This document shows positions 60,301 through 63,049 of a stretch of DNA of 64,000 bases, piece by piece. Each line of letters begins with the position of its first letter. Position 1 is the stretch's first letter. Location of the stretch: positions 62,001-126,000 of the forward strand of contig BROG01000518.1 in the NCBI GenBank assembly GCA_030159075.1. The letters are read 5' to 3'. The translations under genes were made by a program, and so were the position numbers. Origin of the DNA: Atrina japonica (Eukaryota; Mollusca; Bivalvia; Pterioida; Pinnidae). Below the pieces are notes generated by a model that saw only the letters and a program-made list of their open reading frames with translations, was not told the DNA's origin and made no database searches.

Positions 60301-62569
60301 GACCCATAAAAATGTTGGTTAAAAAATTGTCAGAAAATGTTTTTTATTAAAATTGTATGTAACTGATTTCAAAACTGTAAGGGAATATTTGATCTGAAAG
60401 TTGATTATGTATCTCAGATACCTGTACAGCCATAACAAAAGCTGAAAAGCCCCTGTCAGGTGCAATAATTAAGGTAAAAATCTCTCAGAAAATTTATAAA
60501 GGAGACCGAAACATCGTAAGTTTTGTTTAATTTGGAGGTGTGTCACCAGGTATGTAGTTCTATGCATGTTTTGTTATACTGACAACTTTTTACTGGATAA
60601 TAAAGATGTTACTTTCATGTATCATTTGTGTAAACAGACTAAAAGCCTGGTCAATACAGACTTTCTAGCACATGTATTAAAATCTGAACATTACAAACAG
60701 CTTTGTGTGGTGGTAAAAAGAAAACCTCAAGAACTTACTAATGTATTACTAATTGTTTCCACAAAATCTTACATGGTGAAATGTTGTCACAAGGACATGT
60801 ACAGTTTAAATAGATTTTAAATTCAGTTTTTATTGATCCCATTAACCTAAATATATGTTCTTTTCTGGAGGCAAAGAGTGCAAACTCTATTGTTATCAGG
60901 ATGTAGAGTATATGAAGATGATATATGAGTAAAGAAACCACTAAACCTAAGCCTGATATAAATTTATTGAAAAACAAGGTTTGAAAAACACTTAACCCTC
61001 AGAATCATTTATTGTCCTGTAACATGGTAACCAAGTAACTTAGGTACCTAACAATACTGAAATTTGTAATCATTTACTTTTTCTTTTAAAAAGAAATTTC
61101 TAAGTCGTCTCCTGATTAACAACAATAGTTCTCTCTATAGATAATTGCATGTACACAAATACAGCTGACTCTCGATAACTCAAAAGTCCATGGTACCACC
61201 ATTTCTGAGGTTTCAAGCGATCCGGAAATTGACATTTCAACAGAAGTCAAACTTCGAGGATTCGAGAATGAAATATAAAGGAATTAATACATCGGGACTT
61301 CGAATTAACTTTGAGGCTTCAAGAACATTAAGGTTTTGATGTTCAAAGGATTGATAGTTAATTTCCTTAATTTATGAAGGAAAAAAACAGGGACCTGTAT
61401 GAAAAACTTGGAGGTTCCAAGAACTTATAGGTTTCAACTTTTGAGCCATCGAGAGTCACCTGTACTTTCAATTCCAAGATGAATTCTGAATATATTTTTC
61501 TCAAATTGTTAAAAATTGTGTTAATTTTGAGAACAAATATCTATTCAAGATTGTAGTATCAGACCTAGATTTGTGTAGACAAGTGACAAATCTGACATAA
61601 AATACGAAAAATATGTATTCAGGGTAGTACCAGAGGTAGGCCTACCAAAGCTGAGAAGAAATGTCACTCATATAGAATGGTTATAGTTAATCAGAAAACA
61701 AGCAAATATGATCAATGAAAACCAGTCAGATATACTGATCAGGGAGAGAAATATGACATTTAAAATGAAAATGTGTCAATCAATACGTGTCAATGCCTGG
61801 AGAAATCCTTTATAATCACCTTGACCTTTGACCAAATGACCACATATTGGATACCTACCATACTCTCTACACAGCTATATGTACATCCAAGTTTTTAATC
61901 AGATGGGAAAAATTTTGTTTTGATCTTTGCTGTTGTGACAAAAATAAATATTTGTAGGATATCCAATCCTCTCTTAGTATGCTATCCTATACCCTAAAAG
62001 GTTTCAATCAGTCCCTGTACAAACATCTATTATGGACTTACATTGAACCAAACCACAAACCACTATACTTAAAGCCTGTTGTATATTATTGAAATACTAG
62101 TTTGGTTAAACTCATATAACAAGATAAAGAAATGAAAAACAATAATGATAAAAGAAAAAAATAACAGAGGAAATGAAATTCATAAATATCTAAATAGTTT
62201 TGAGAGTGAAAGGTAAAAGGTGTGCATGGCTAAAAATAGAAACATGACAACAAGGAAAAAAGGAGTTGTCTCTACAATGTCATCTGGTGATTGTGATGAA
62301 AAACATTTACTGTTTACAGGTATAATATTTTCATTTTCTGAAGAATGCTTTTCTTGAATCTTCTGCCATAAGAAACTGACAGGTGAAATGAATTATTTGA
62401 TACTAAAAACTACCTTGACAGCAAGGACCTCCTGTGCTTCCCTTTCCTCTAGGGTGGGTGTGTCCCTCTGGGCCTTCGCACATTTTTCCTCCAGTAGGAC
62501 ATTCTGGTGTTGCAGCTGACTAACCTTTTTCTGTAGATCTTGAGCTGTGTTTTCCAGTGCATTGATGTA
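7457..62569 (-). CDS. giant coiled-coil / SH3-FN3-SH3 protein, RIM-binding-protein-like (gene span, 31 exons; 5' end outside window)
   Basis: Thirty-one exons with GT-AG borders join into one open frame of 9,003 nt (3,000 codons and TGA). Numbering from the first visible codon: 1-1830 is mostly heptad coiled coil with an acidic gap near residues 1000-1060. About 1830-2200 is charged, Ser/Pro-rich linker with two related exons. About 2200-2560 is a second coiled coil. An SH3 domain (FVAVLDYNP...GLVPCAYL) lies near 2665-2727, an FN3 domain near 2810-2900, and a C-terminal SH3 ([11 protein letters not shown]...[12 protein letters not shown]) near 2935-2995. SH3 and FN3 order and sequence recall RIM-binding proteins (RIMBP/TSPOAP1), presynaptic scaffolds linking RIM to calcium channels, which have more FN3 repeats and a much shorter coiled coil. 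A lineage-specific relative with another role, or two fused genes, remains possible. The promoter and start codon are not in the window. Confidence 0.7.
7664..7795 (+). mobile_element. SINE family A fragment
   Basis: Carries the family A core in reverse of 5407-5614: GTAACTGGGTTTTCTCCTCC and CATATAACTGAAAAATTGTT. Lies in the intron between the last two exons. Confidence 0.65.
8079..8204 (-). CDS. exon 30: first part of C-terminal SH3 domain B
   Basis: 42 codons, acceptor TGTTTCTTTAG, donor GAG|GTAAGA, phase 0. Reads [20 protein letters not shown], then [20 protein letters not shown]. It closely resembles the C-terminal SH3 of RIM-binding proteins (ELxFxxGDxITVxGExxxDGFYYGE). Confidence 0.92.
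8535..8783 (-). CDS. exon 29: second half of FN3 domain and linker
   Basis: 83 codons, acceptor TATTTTACACAG, donor CTG|GTACAG, phase 0. Reads [20 protein letters not shown], then [20 protein letters not shown]. This closes the FN3 fold and resembles RIM-BP FN3 endings. An acidic linker leads to SH3 B. Confidence 0.88.
8846..8950 (-). mobile_element. SINE family B tail fragment
   Basis: Begins TTTTTACATCCTGTCAAGAA and shares the GTGAAGTGACACAAATTTAGACCTGTGCTAT-type segment with 4010-4305. Truncated. Confidence 0.5.
9180..10940. repeat. 26-bp minisatellite, about 1.76 kb
   Basis: Unit ATAGGAGTACAAACCACCATAACATG with variants, 65-70 copies. Some copies carry an extra GAG triplet, and a longer block (ACCAGAAACACAAACCACTATAAAATG) recurs several times, so larger blocks have been duplicated. 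It makes up most of the intron between exons 28 and 29. Long open frames on the - strand are a by-product of the repeat. Confidence 0.95.
10987..11114 (-). CDS. exon 28: first half of fibronectin III domain
   Basis: 128 nt, acceptor TTGTGTTACAG, donor AAG|GTAAGT. Reads [20 protein letters not shown], then [20 protein letters not shown] and YK. The B-strand Trp and PPP turn of FN3 are present. Confidence 0.88.
11400..11512 (+). mobile_element. SINE family A fragment
   Basis: Shares GTAACCAGGTTCTCTCCTCC and ATGTGACTGAATAATTGTCA with the other family A copies. The tRNA head is missing. Confidence 0.6.
11583..11736. mobile_element. CAGT-ended MITE (pogo-like ends)
   Basis: Left end CAGTAAAACCTGCTTTAGCA. 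The right end, read in reverse, is CAGTGAAACTTGTATATATC. The same element lies in opposite orientation at 42011-42175. TA follows the right end; the left flank is altered. Confidence 0.65.
12022..12502. mobile_element. 481-bp MITE with TCCCCCG ends, TA flanks
   Basis: Starts TCCCCCGTTTTCTCC and ends GAAAGCGGGGGA, with TA outside both ends. The interior holds two diverged copies of a roughly 200-bp block (GGCCATAACTTTGCCAAATA; TTTAGGCATTTAACCTTGT). Confidence 0.7.
12641..12751 (-). CDS. exon 27: symmetric cassette exon in the SH3-FN3 linker
   Basis: 111 nt, acceptor TATGTTTACACAG, donor ATAT|GTAAGG, phase 1 on both sides. Encodes [20 protein letters not shown] and [15 protein letters not shown], a Ser/Pro linker with possible phosphorylation sites. 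Exon 26 joins exon 28 in frame without it. Confidence 0.7.
13058..13622. repeat. 67-bp tandem array built from a CCACTGTA-ended repeat
   Basis: About eight copies of a 67-bp unit (TTCCACTGTAACACCTCACT ... GTTAGGTGGTCTTATTACCGAGG). Each unit contains CCACTGTA, the reverse of the CAGTGG-type end seen on nearby MITEs. Confidence 0.85.
13832..14044 (-). CDS. exon 26: second half of SH3 domain A
   Basis: 213 nt, phase 1 on both sides. Reads [20 protein letters not shown], then PCAYL. The [15 protein letters not shown] segment is the SH3 strand with the conserved Gly-Leu-Val-Pro. A basic linker ([11 protein letters not shown]) follows. Confidence 0.9.
14245..14668 (-). CDS. exon 25: linker and first half of SH3 domain A
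   Basis: 424 nt, acceptor GTTAATCTTAG, donor ATTG|GTATGT (phase 1). A Ser-rich linker ([17 protein letters not shown]) leads into the SH3 start [20 protein letters not shown], then [14 protein letters not shown]. It carries the ALYDY-type motif and the acidic RT loop typical of RIM-BP SH3 domains. Confidence 0.9.
14837..14965. mobile_element. degraded CAGTGGAACC-family MITE fragment
   Basis: Shares CTGCCACTGAAATGTGGTCT and CTCAAAAGAGGTTTTATT with 23431-23640. Confidence 0.5.
15229..15380. repeat. (TA)n microsatellite
   Basis: Nearly pure alternating T and A for over 90 bp, then a degraded TATG-rich edge. Intronic. Confidence 0.95.
15391..16288. other. intron sequence, nothing recognised
   Basis: AT-rich intron between exons 25 and 24. 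I see no repeat family, hairpin or coding signal that I can name. Confidence 0.4.
16289..16420 (-). CDS. exon 24: end of second coiled coil
   Basis: 44 codons, acceptor AACAATTACAG, donor ATG|GTAGGT, phase 0. Reads [20 protein letters not shown], then [19 protein letters not shown]. Last helical part before the SH3 region. Confidence 0.84.
16620..17165. mobile_element. dispersed repeat, internally duplicated
   Basis: Contains related segments (CCTAGGTGAAGAA; ATATGGGGAGC; CAAAGGGGAATAACTC) repeated two or three times. Ends with AATGCCATACTACTATCCC. The style is that of a dispersed mollusc repeat, but I cannot assign a class. Confidence 0.4.
17210..17305 (-). CDS. exon 23: coiled coil
   Basis: 32 codons, acceptor GCTTTTATTTCAG, donor AAG|GTGTGT, phase 0. 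Reads [20 protein letters not shown] and ends LSQKCKEK. Confidence 0.82.
17575..17870. repeat. about 35-bp degenerate tandem array
   Basis: Repeats of TGACATCATAATTAAACTTTG and ATTGTATCTGACAA. Seven or so copies of uneven quality. Confidence 0.75.
18163..18341. mobile_element. CAGTCAAACTT-family MITE
   Basis: Left end CAGTCAAACTTATCC after TA. The right end GTAAGTTTGACTATA is the imperfect reverse complement. Same family as 24784-24965 and 44719-44898. Confidence 0.6.
18375..18429. repeat. 21-bp perfect hairpin with 4-nt loop
   Basis: GTTAACTGATTTACAACATG plus T at 380-400 pairs perfectly with 405-425 across the loop TTAT. Four more base pairs (CTTT with AAAG) follow a single-base bulge. 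Intronic, between exons 23 and 22. Confidence 0.9.
18455..18623. mobile_element. degraded second copy of the GACCCTTTC MITE
   Basis: Shares AACTGCAGTCCTGT at the left, CTGTATCATTTTGCC inside, and GTGAAAGGGTC at the right with 3306-3476. The left end has lost its first bases in an A run. Confidence 0.7.
19275..19990. repeat. about 66-bp degenerate tandem array
   Basis: Recurrent ATGTCAAGTAAACCTTGATA, AACAGAGGAACTGAATAATG and TTATTGTCTTGTGG. Copies are scrambled and truncated, especially near 19540-19680. Confidence 0.8.
20444..20566 (-). CDS. exon 22: coiled coil
   Basis: 41 codons, acceptor TTTACACAG, donor AGG|GTAATC, phase 0. Reads [20 protein letters not shown]. The frame stays open for 15 more codons past the donor, so a longer alternative end cannot be excluded. 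Confidence 0.75.
21005..21181 (-). CDS. exon 21: coiled coil
   Basis: 59 codons, acceptor GCTCATTTAAG, donor AGG|GTAACA, phase 0. Reads [20 protein letters not shown] and ends SSSSLIDDR. The acceptor is ordinary but is the only one fitting the frame. Confidence 0.78.
21304..21642. repeat. 56-bp minisatellite, six copies
   Basis: Unit AAGATACTAAAAGTCTCTCA TTGTGGGCCAAATATGATGA, then AATACAACACTATACT. Inner copies are nearly identical, which implies recent expansion. Confidence 0.93.
22150..22335 (-). CDS. exon 20: coiled coil
   Basis: 62 codons, acceptor TTTGTTGTAG, donor CAG|GTAGAC, phase 0. Reads [20 protein letters not shown], with heptads through AYNKLQEQ. Confidence 0.85.
22475..23031. 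mobile_element. inverted-repeat element with four 114-bp tandem copies inside
   Basis: Left end TATAGATCTACCAAGGTAAA. The right end, read in reverse, is TATGGATCTATCAAGGTAAA. The left terminal region is repeated as a 114-bp unit (114 = 38 codons, hence an artificial open frame). A related copy without the array is at 59011-59247. Confidence 0.75.
23148..23309 (-). CDS. exon 19: coiled coil
   Basis: 54 codons, acceptor TGTGCAATGCAG, donor AAG|GTAGGA, phase 0. Reads [20 protein letters not shown]. Ends KRERELNAK and joins directly to RNEVDGLM of exon 20. Confidence 0.82.
23431..23640. mobile_element. CAGTGGAACC-family MITE, degraded
   Basis: Left end CAATGGTACCCGTCTTGAGA and right end TTAAAAGACATTATTCCACTG are inverted relatives. 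The interior shares GAATGTGGTCT blocks with 51124-51610 and 63693-63856. Confidence 0.6.
24330..24425 (-). mobile_element. SINE family A fragment
   Basis: GCCACATGCAACAATGTTTC and ATTATATGGTGGCGGTCAGG match the family A tail and core. Confidence 0.55.
24592..24687 (-). CDS. exon 18: coiled coil
   Basis: 32 codons, acceptor TTGATTTATTTACAG, donor AAG|GTATTA, phase 0. Reads [20 protein letters not shown], heptad leucines continuing through [10 protein letters not shown]. Confidence 0.82.
24784..24965. mobile_element. CAGTCAAACTT-family MITE, well preserved
   Basis: CAGTCAAACTTGCATTAAAG at the left, CATTGTACAAGTTTGACTG at the right, TA on both outer sides. The interior (AAAGGTCACCTGTCTATAA) is shared with 44719-44898. 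Confidence 0.75.
25768..25797 (-). CDS. exon 17: candidate 30-nt microexon
   Basis: Exactly 30 nt between a T-rich acceptor (CCAACATTAAAG) and donor AAG|GTAAGC, phase 0. Encodes [10 protein letters not shown], a basic insert in an otherwise acidic coil. Neighbouring exons 16 and 18 join in frame with or without it, so inclusion is probably regulated. Confidence 0.55.
26440..26502 (-). CDS. exon 16: short helical exon
   Basis: 21 codons, acceptor TTTCTTTCTTCAG, donor GAG|GTAATG, phase 0. Reads [20 protein letters not shown]. Start of the second coiled coil. Confidence 0.75.
26622..26858 (-). mobile_element. tRNA-derived SINE (core family A), full length
   Basis: Tail CACATTCAACAATTTTTCAG at the low end. 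The - strand head is GGCCTCTGTGGCTGAGTCAT with B-box GGTTCGAGCCC. This is the clearest family A copy in the window. Confidence 0.8.
27389..27457 (-). CDS. exon 15: short acidic exon
   Basis: 23 codons, acceptor TTCTTCCATAG, donor AAG|GTAATT, phase 0. Reads [20 protein letters not shown]. Small symmetric exon. Confidence 0.72.
27763..28181 (-). CDS. exon 14: Ser/Pro/Thr-rich disordered linker
   Basis: 419 nt, acceptor TCTTTTTCAG, donor CAG|GTATAT. Reads [20 protein letters not shown] and contains a basic AMKRRKFRP and proline stretches ([11 protein letters not shown]). APPLPR resembles an SH3-binding core, so binding within the protein or to a partner is conceivable but not shown. Confidence 0.87.
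28384..30550. repeat. 60-bp satellite-like array, about 36 copies
   Basis: Unit AATGGTGTATTTATTGTTAA, TAAGATGCCGTTCAGGTGAC, AGATAAATAGAATGGTACCC. Marker variants recur at fixed spacing: GTGTATGTATTG at 29231 and 29771, and ATGTCG with GACAAATAAATAG near 29370 and 29910, both 540 bp (nine units) apart. Because 60 is a multiple of 3, the array stays open for up to 486 codons; this is not evidence of coding. Lies in the intron between exons 13 and 14. Confidence 0.96.
30834..31022. mobile_element. 189-bp CAATGGAATCTCG-family MITE
   Basis: Left end CAATGGAATCTCGTTATG, right end CATTAGAATCTCATT in reverse sense (GAGATTCTATTG), TA outside both. The same length and internal order are found at 33850-34038. 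Confidence 0.7.
31045..31150 (-). mobile_element. possible SINE fragment
   Basis: Weak likeness to the SINE body (GATGTCAATGCAGTCAGGGTT). Low confidence; no head or tail visible. Confidence 0.25.
31383..31653 (-). CDS. exon 13: polar linker
   Basis: 271 nt, acceptor TTTATTTTTCAG, donor TTGG|GTAATT (phase 1). Reads [20 protein letters not shown] and onward. It is rich in His, Arg and Asp with no recognised domain, and probably disordered. Confidence 0.83.
31740..33840. other. intron sequence, AT-rich, nothing firm
   Basis: Part of the long intron between exons 13 and 12. Contains a short (TA)n near 31805, AT-rich tracts near 32590-32660, and no supported gene or repeat family. Confidence 0.4.
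33850..34038. mobile_element. 189-bp CAGTGGAATTTTG-family MITE
   Basis: CAGTGGAATTTTGTTACGTT at the left, AACAAGATTCCACTC at the right, TA flanks. Sister of 30834-31022 (shared TTGAAATCG, GATATGTCAAA, GATAGAAAAATATG). Confidence 0.72.
34318..34386 (-). CDS. exon 12: duplicated-type exon, copy 2
   Basis: 69 nt, acceptor CATCTGATAAG, donor CAG|GTAGTA, phase 0 on both sides. Reads [20 protein letters not shown] then GSQ. It is related to exon 11. An inverted-repeat element (34446-34591) sits about 60 bp upstream of its acceptor. Confidence 0.75.
34446..34591. mobile_element. 146-bp CAGTGAAACC MITE next to exon 12
   Basis: CAGTGAAACCTGTCATGAAA at the left, TTCAAGATAGGTTCCACTG at the right, TA outside both ends. 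It sits about 60 bp upstream of the acceptor of exon 12 in the direction of transcription. Confidence 0.75.
34600..36455. other. intron between duplicated exons, mostly unremarkable
   Basis: AT-rich. A tRNA-like SINE head (- strand TGGTCTAATAGTAGAGCATT) lies near 34893-34953 and AT/TATG microsatellite near 35465-35575. Otherwise nothing recognised. Confidence 0.45.
36461..36680. mobile_element. TATACCTGG-family MITE
   Basis: Left TTGTATACCTGCGAATTTTT, right ACTTTCCAGGTATACAGTAT, inverted. The interior TTAACAGGGCGAAAATAACC is shared with 49606-49854. Confidence 0.65.
36880..37560. repeat. about 31-bp pyrimidine-rich degenerate array
   Basis: Repeats of CCTTACTCCTTACTTCTGCC TATTTCACAAA. On the gene's sense strand this is purine-rich with many GTAAGG copies. 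Lies between the two related exons 11 and 12. Confidence 0.8.
37857..38004. mobile_element. palindromic MITE-like repeat
   Basis: CATAAAACTTAAGAATTTAC at the left and TAAGTAATTCTTAAGTTTTACG at the right are inverted, flanked by CCTAG/CAGGCCTAG. About 90 bp upstream of exon 11's donor side. Confidence 0.55.
38093..38158 (-). CDS. exon 11: duplicated-type exon, copy 1
   Basis: 66 nt, acceptor ATATGTAAG, donor CAG|GTACAA, phase 0 on both sides. Reads [20 protein letters not shown] then YQ. It is clearly related to exon 12 (about 10 of 22 residues identical, same phase). Either copy can be skipped without a frameshift. Confidence 0.72.
38781..39007 (-). CDS. exon 10: polar linker
   Basis: 227 nt, acceptor TCATCATTTCAG, donor AAA|GTAAGT. 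Reads [20 protein letters not shown] and onward, basic and Ser-rich, ending in the acidic [10 protein letters not shown]. This marks the end of the first coiled coil. Confidence 0.85.
39947..40194 (-). mobile_element. tRNA-derived SINE (core family A), near full length
   Basis: Tail CCACACTCAACAATTTTTCA and AATGCACCCGGGAAGAGACC at the low end. Head at the high end with TGGCCCAGCAAAGCCGAGTG on the - strand. The B-box is eroded. Confidence 0.7.
40845..40905 (-). CDS. exon 9: short exon
   Basis: 61 nt, acceptor TTATTTTTCAG, donor GAAG|GTAAAT. Reads [20 protein letters not shown]. It leaves one G, which with TG of exon 10 forms a Val codon (phase 1). Confidence 0.78.
41352..41594. mobile_element. 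MITE-like repeat ending GGGCCCATTTTACAAAAAGTCC
   Basis: Left GGCCGTTTTATCAAGAAGTC and right GACTTTTTGTAAAATGGGCC are inverted. The interior has further inverted pieces (ACCATTTTATCA / ATAAAATGGTCA). Confidence 0.6.
41814..41885 (-). CDS. exon 8: short helical exon
   Basis: 24 codons, acceptor TTTTACTGTAG, donor TCG|GTAAAT, phase 0. Reads [20 protein letters not shown]. It is too short to recognise alone; frame, splice sites and coiled-coil composition support it. Confidence 0.75.
42011..42175. mobile_element. CAGT-ended MITE, TA flanks
   Basis: CAGTGAAACTTGTATATAAC at the left, GCTAAAGCAGTTTTTACTG at the right, TA outside both. Same family as 11583-11736 in reverse. Confidence 0.7.
42545..42780. 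mobile_element. dispersed repeat with GAGATCCCAGAGGGATC
   Basis: Contains a short palindrome GATCCCAGAGGGATC followed by TTGGCGCCCACCA and TCAAAATCCAAGATGGCC. Resembles dispersed mollusc repeats; class unknown. Confidence 0.4.
42992..43282 (-). CDS. exon 7: coiled coil
   Basis: 97 codons, acceptor TTTTTTGACAG, donor AAG|GTAAGG, phase 0. Reads [20 protein letters not shown], with heptads through [16 protein letters not shown]. Confidence 0.88.
43413..43621. mobile_element. MITE with TACTGTATACAGGG ends
   Basis: TACTGTATACAGGGTTATTT at the left, GAATTTCCCTGTATACAGTA at the right, inverted. Directly downstream of exon 6 (gap about 45 bp). Confidence 0.7.
43665..44573 (-). CDS. exon 6: 303-codon coiled coil
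   Basis: Acceptor ACACATTAG, donor CAG|GTTTGT, phase 0. Continuous heptads starting [20 protein letters not shown]. The same degenerate module as exon 3 appears ([40 protein letters not shown]). Confidence 0.9.
44719..44898. mobile_element. CAGTCAAACTT-family MITE, well preserved
   Basis: CAGTCAAACTTGTATTAAAG at the left, AGACAAGTTTGATTG at the right, TA outside both. Sister of 24784-24965. Confidence 0.75.
45700..46141 (-). CDS. exon 5: coiled coil with polyglutamine tract
   Basis: Acceptor TTTTTTTCCTAG, donor CAG|GTACAT. Reads [20 protein letters not shown], then a run of 12 Gln broken by one Arg (coded by 45981-46027, mixed CAA/CAG), a Ser-rich linker ([19 protein letters not shown]), and a final coiled coil ([20 protein letters not shown]). 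Confidence 0.88.
46790..47025 (+). mobile_element. tRNA-derived SINE (core family A), near full length
   Basis: Head CCGTGACTGATTGGTTTGAG with an eroded B-box (CAGGTCTGACCCC). Body CCCCAGGTACATTGTAACAA and core ACTATATAACTGAAAAATTG. Confidence 0.65.
47490..47595. repeat. (TG)n microsatellite
   Basis: Long GTGTGTGT runs with a few interruptions. Intronic. Confidence 0.95.
47780..48800. other. intron sequence, nothing recognised
   Basis: AT-rich intron between exons 5 and 4 with short ACCTGTATACACCTA repeats near 48090. No supported element. Confidence 0.4.
48815..49000 (-). mobile_element. SINE family B fragment
   Basis: Contains ACACAGGACCTCAGTTCTAA, TTTAAAGTCTTTGGTATGAC, and a head remnant, matching 5832-6113. 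Confidence 0.6.
49606..49854. mobile_element. TATACCTGG-family MITE
   Basis: Right end GAAATGTTCCAGGTATACGG, interior GAAATTTTCAAGCTAAACAA and GTAACAGGGCGAAGATAACC. The left end (GTATACTGTACATG) is partly decayed. Confidence 0.55.
50285..50372 (-). mobile_element. tRNA-like SINE head
   Basis: The - strand reads GTAGCTCAGTTCATAGAGCA, then CCTGGTTTGATCCCTGG, a near-consensus A/B-box pair. The acceptor stem does not pair and there is no good anticodon arm, so it is not called a tRNA gene. Confidence 0.55.
50397..50598 (+). mobile_element. tRNA-derived SINE (core family A)
   Basis: Head GGGCCTCCAAGGATGAGTGG, body CTTCCCGTGTACAACAAACC, core CATATAACTGAACAATTGTT, tail GTGTGGCATAAAA. The middle of the head is deleted. 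Confidence 0.7.
50814..50920 (-). CDS. exon 4: helical linker
   Basis: 107 nt. Acceptor TTCTGTTTTAG, donor TTCAG|GTAAG. Reads [20 protein letters not shown] and onward to SEDNF. It ends with two bases of a codon that exon 5 completes as Arg (phase 2), which supports the join. Confidence 0.85.
51124..51610. mobile_element. CAGTGGAACC MITE with 33-bp tandem array inside
   Basis: Left end CAGTGGAACCTGTCTTGAGA after TA. Then about eleven copies of a 33-bp unit (GACCACCTGTCTTGAGAGAC CACTGCCATAAAA), then a body (CACATTCTCAAAACCACTT) shared with 63693-63856. The right terminal repeat is decayed. Confidence 0.75.
52200..52262 (+). mobile_element. SINE family A fragment
   Basis: GATGTTCTCCTCCATTGCTA and AAACTCTCAGCCACTATTTA match the family A core. 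Confidence 0.45.
52440..52738. repeat. minisatellite of about 56-62 bp, five copies
   Basis: Unit TACATGTAGGTCTACCCTGT CACCAAAATAACTAAATATC TTGAGAAACATACATG. Copies are nearly identical except for the ACATGTACATG linker length. Confidence 0.93.
52894..53335. mobile_element. 442-bp MITE with 40-bp TIRs, TA flanks and an internal tRNA-like segment
   Basis: Left GTGAACTTTCGAGTTAGCCC and onward to ATCCTG. The right end, read in reverse, is GGGAAATTTCAAGTTAGCCC and onward to ATCCTG. TA lies outside both ends. The interior at 53009-53090 carries AGCACAATGGATA and GGGTTCAATTCCC, a Pol III A/B-box pair. No open frame of note. Confidence 0.85.
53405..53580. repeat. GACAAATGGACAGA short tandem repeat
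   Basis: Degenerate GACAAATGGACAGACAGATA-type repeat directly downstream of exon 3. Some 70 bp from its donor. Confidence 0.85.
53655..56492 (-). CDS. exon 3: 946-codon coiled-coil exon
   Basis: A single uninterrupted exon (acceptor CTTGACAG, donor CTG|GTAAGT, phase 0). It is almost entirely heptad coiled coil, rich in Glu, Lys, Leu and Asn. A degenerate module of the form L-E-x-x-E-x-x-L-x-x-x-V-x-x-L-E recurs, e.g. [20 protein letters not shown] and [20 protein letters not shown]. The coil breaks at an acidic Ser/Asn-rich stretch ([17 protein letters not shown]...), followed by a lone CKYC pair in [13 protein letters not shown]. That is too little for a complete zinc finger. The coil then resumes to the end. 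Confidence 0.93.
56510..57340. other. intron sequence, nothing recognised
   Basis: Between exons 3 and 2. AT-rich, no repeat family or coding signal identified. Confidence 0.4.
57364..57978 (-). CDS. exon 2: linker then coiled coil
   Basis: 205 codons, acceptor CTTTTTGCAG, donor AAG|GTAACG, phase 0. The first third is polar and disordered-looking ([20 protein letters not shown]). From about codon 70 it becomes a continuous coiled coil ([36 protein letters not shown]). Confidence 0.88.
58087..58722. mobile_element. 636-bp CACTGAAACC-ended element
   Basis: Left CACTGAAACCTTGCATTAAG. The right end, read in reverse, is CAGTGAAACCTTATTGTTAA. TA outside both ends. A TATACCTGG-family repeat (58312-58496) is nested inside. 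Confidence 0.6.
58312..58496. mobile_element. TATACCTGG-family MITE nested in a larger element
   Basis: Contains the reverse of GAAATTTTCAAGCTAAATAATTGAA and of the CAGGGCGAA interior. Ends GCCTGGGTATTTTC and TTTCAAGGTATATAG. Confidence 0.5.
59011..59247. mobile_element. related copy of the 22475 element, without array
   Basis: Shares GTCAAAAACCAAAACAATAC, AGTCTATTTTCCA, GTATTACTGAAGCTCT and TTTGTAAACATGTGCCA. Its ends GGTCTACTGGTAAAGTG and CTTGGCAGACC are inverted. Confidence 0.65.
59708..59975 (-). mobile_element. tRNA-derived SINE, full length, CGCGCT-type head
   Basis: Low-end tail TTGTTGTTTAACGTCCCACT. The - strand head TGGCTCAGTCGGTAGCGCGC is an excellent A-box, with B-box GAGTTTGAGTCCC. 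The body has GGTTCTTTAACGTGCCGACA, the family B core. Confidence 0.85.
60000..61140. other. intron sequence, nothing recognised
   Basis: A small open frame (60566-60820) has no recognisable protein features. No repeat family identified. Confidence 0.4.
61162..61462. mobile_element. 301-bp MITE with CAGCTGACTCTCGATAACTC ends, TA flanks
   Basis: Left CAGCTGACTCTCGATAACTC, right (reverse) CAGGTGACTCTCGATGGCTC, TA on both outer sides. The CAG...CTCTCGATAACTC pattern is typical of pogo/Tigger-type terminal repeats. Confidence 0.75.
61790..62050. other. possible dispersed repeat
   Basis: CACCTTGACCTTTGACC and neighbouring text look repeat-derived, but no second copy in the window confirms it. Confidence 0.25.
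62414..62569 (-). CDS. exon 1 of the visible part: coiled coil
   Basis: Acceptor TTGTTGTTGCAG, donor AAG|GTAGTT, 52 codons, phase 0 both sides. It begins [20 protein letters not shown] with a clear heptad pattern. Since it opens with an acceptor, at least one more exon lies beyond it. Confidence 0.8.
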
Positions 62570-63049
62570 CTGCAACAACAAAATATTTCATTAAATCTTG
62601 CTACATTGAAGAATTGTGAATGCATGATAAAGGGAGGTAACTCTTTTTATAACTATTTTTCTATATCTTCTCTATAACTTTTTGACTACTCATAAGAAAA
62701 TCAATTTTAAAGCACAGACAGCATCAAGAATGATCAAGTTCTATTAAATCTGCCAAGCTGACATGCAGATACTAATCTTTCTACAAAATATCAATACTGA
62801 TGCTAGTACCAGCATATTACCGGTACTGTGAAGATAACTGCAGTATGGTATCGAGTATTTTTTGAAATAAGGTATTCCAAGATACATGTACATGTGTATG
62901 AGTTGTAGTAATTAATAAACACCTTATTCTCTATAACTATGCCAAATATATATACTTTATCTATGGTTCAACAGTGATATTGGTGTATATGGAAGATTAG
63001 GAGTGTGGATAGACAGTCAAACCTTTGTCTGCAAAGTAGTGTTCAAGAT

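Noticed and set aside
60566..60820. An 84-codon open frame on the + strand
   Set aside because: Within an intron, no recognisable domain, no splice or promoter context, AT-rich chance frame.
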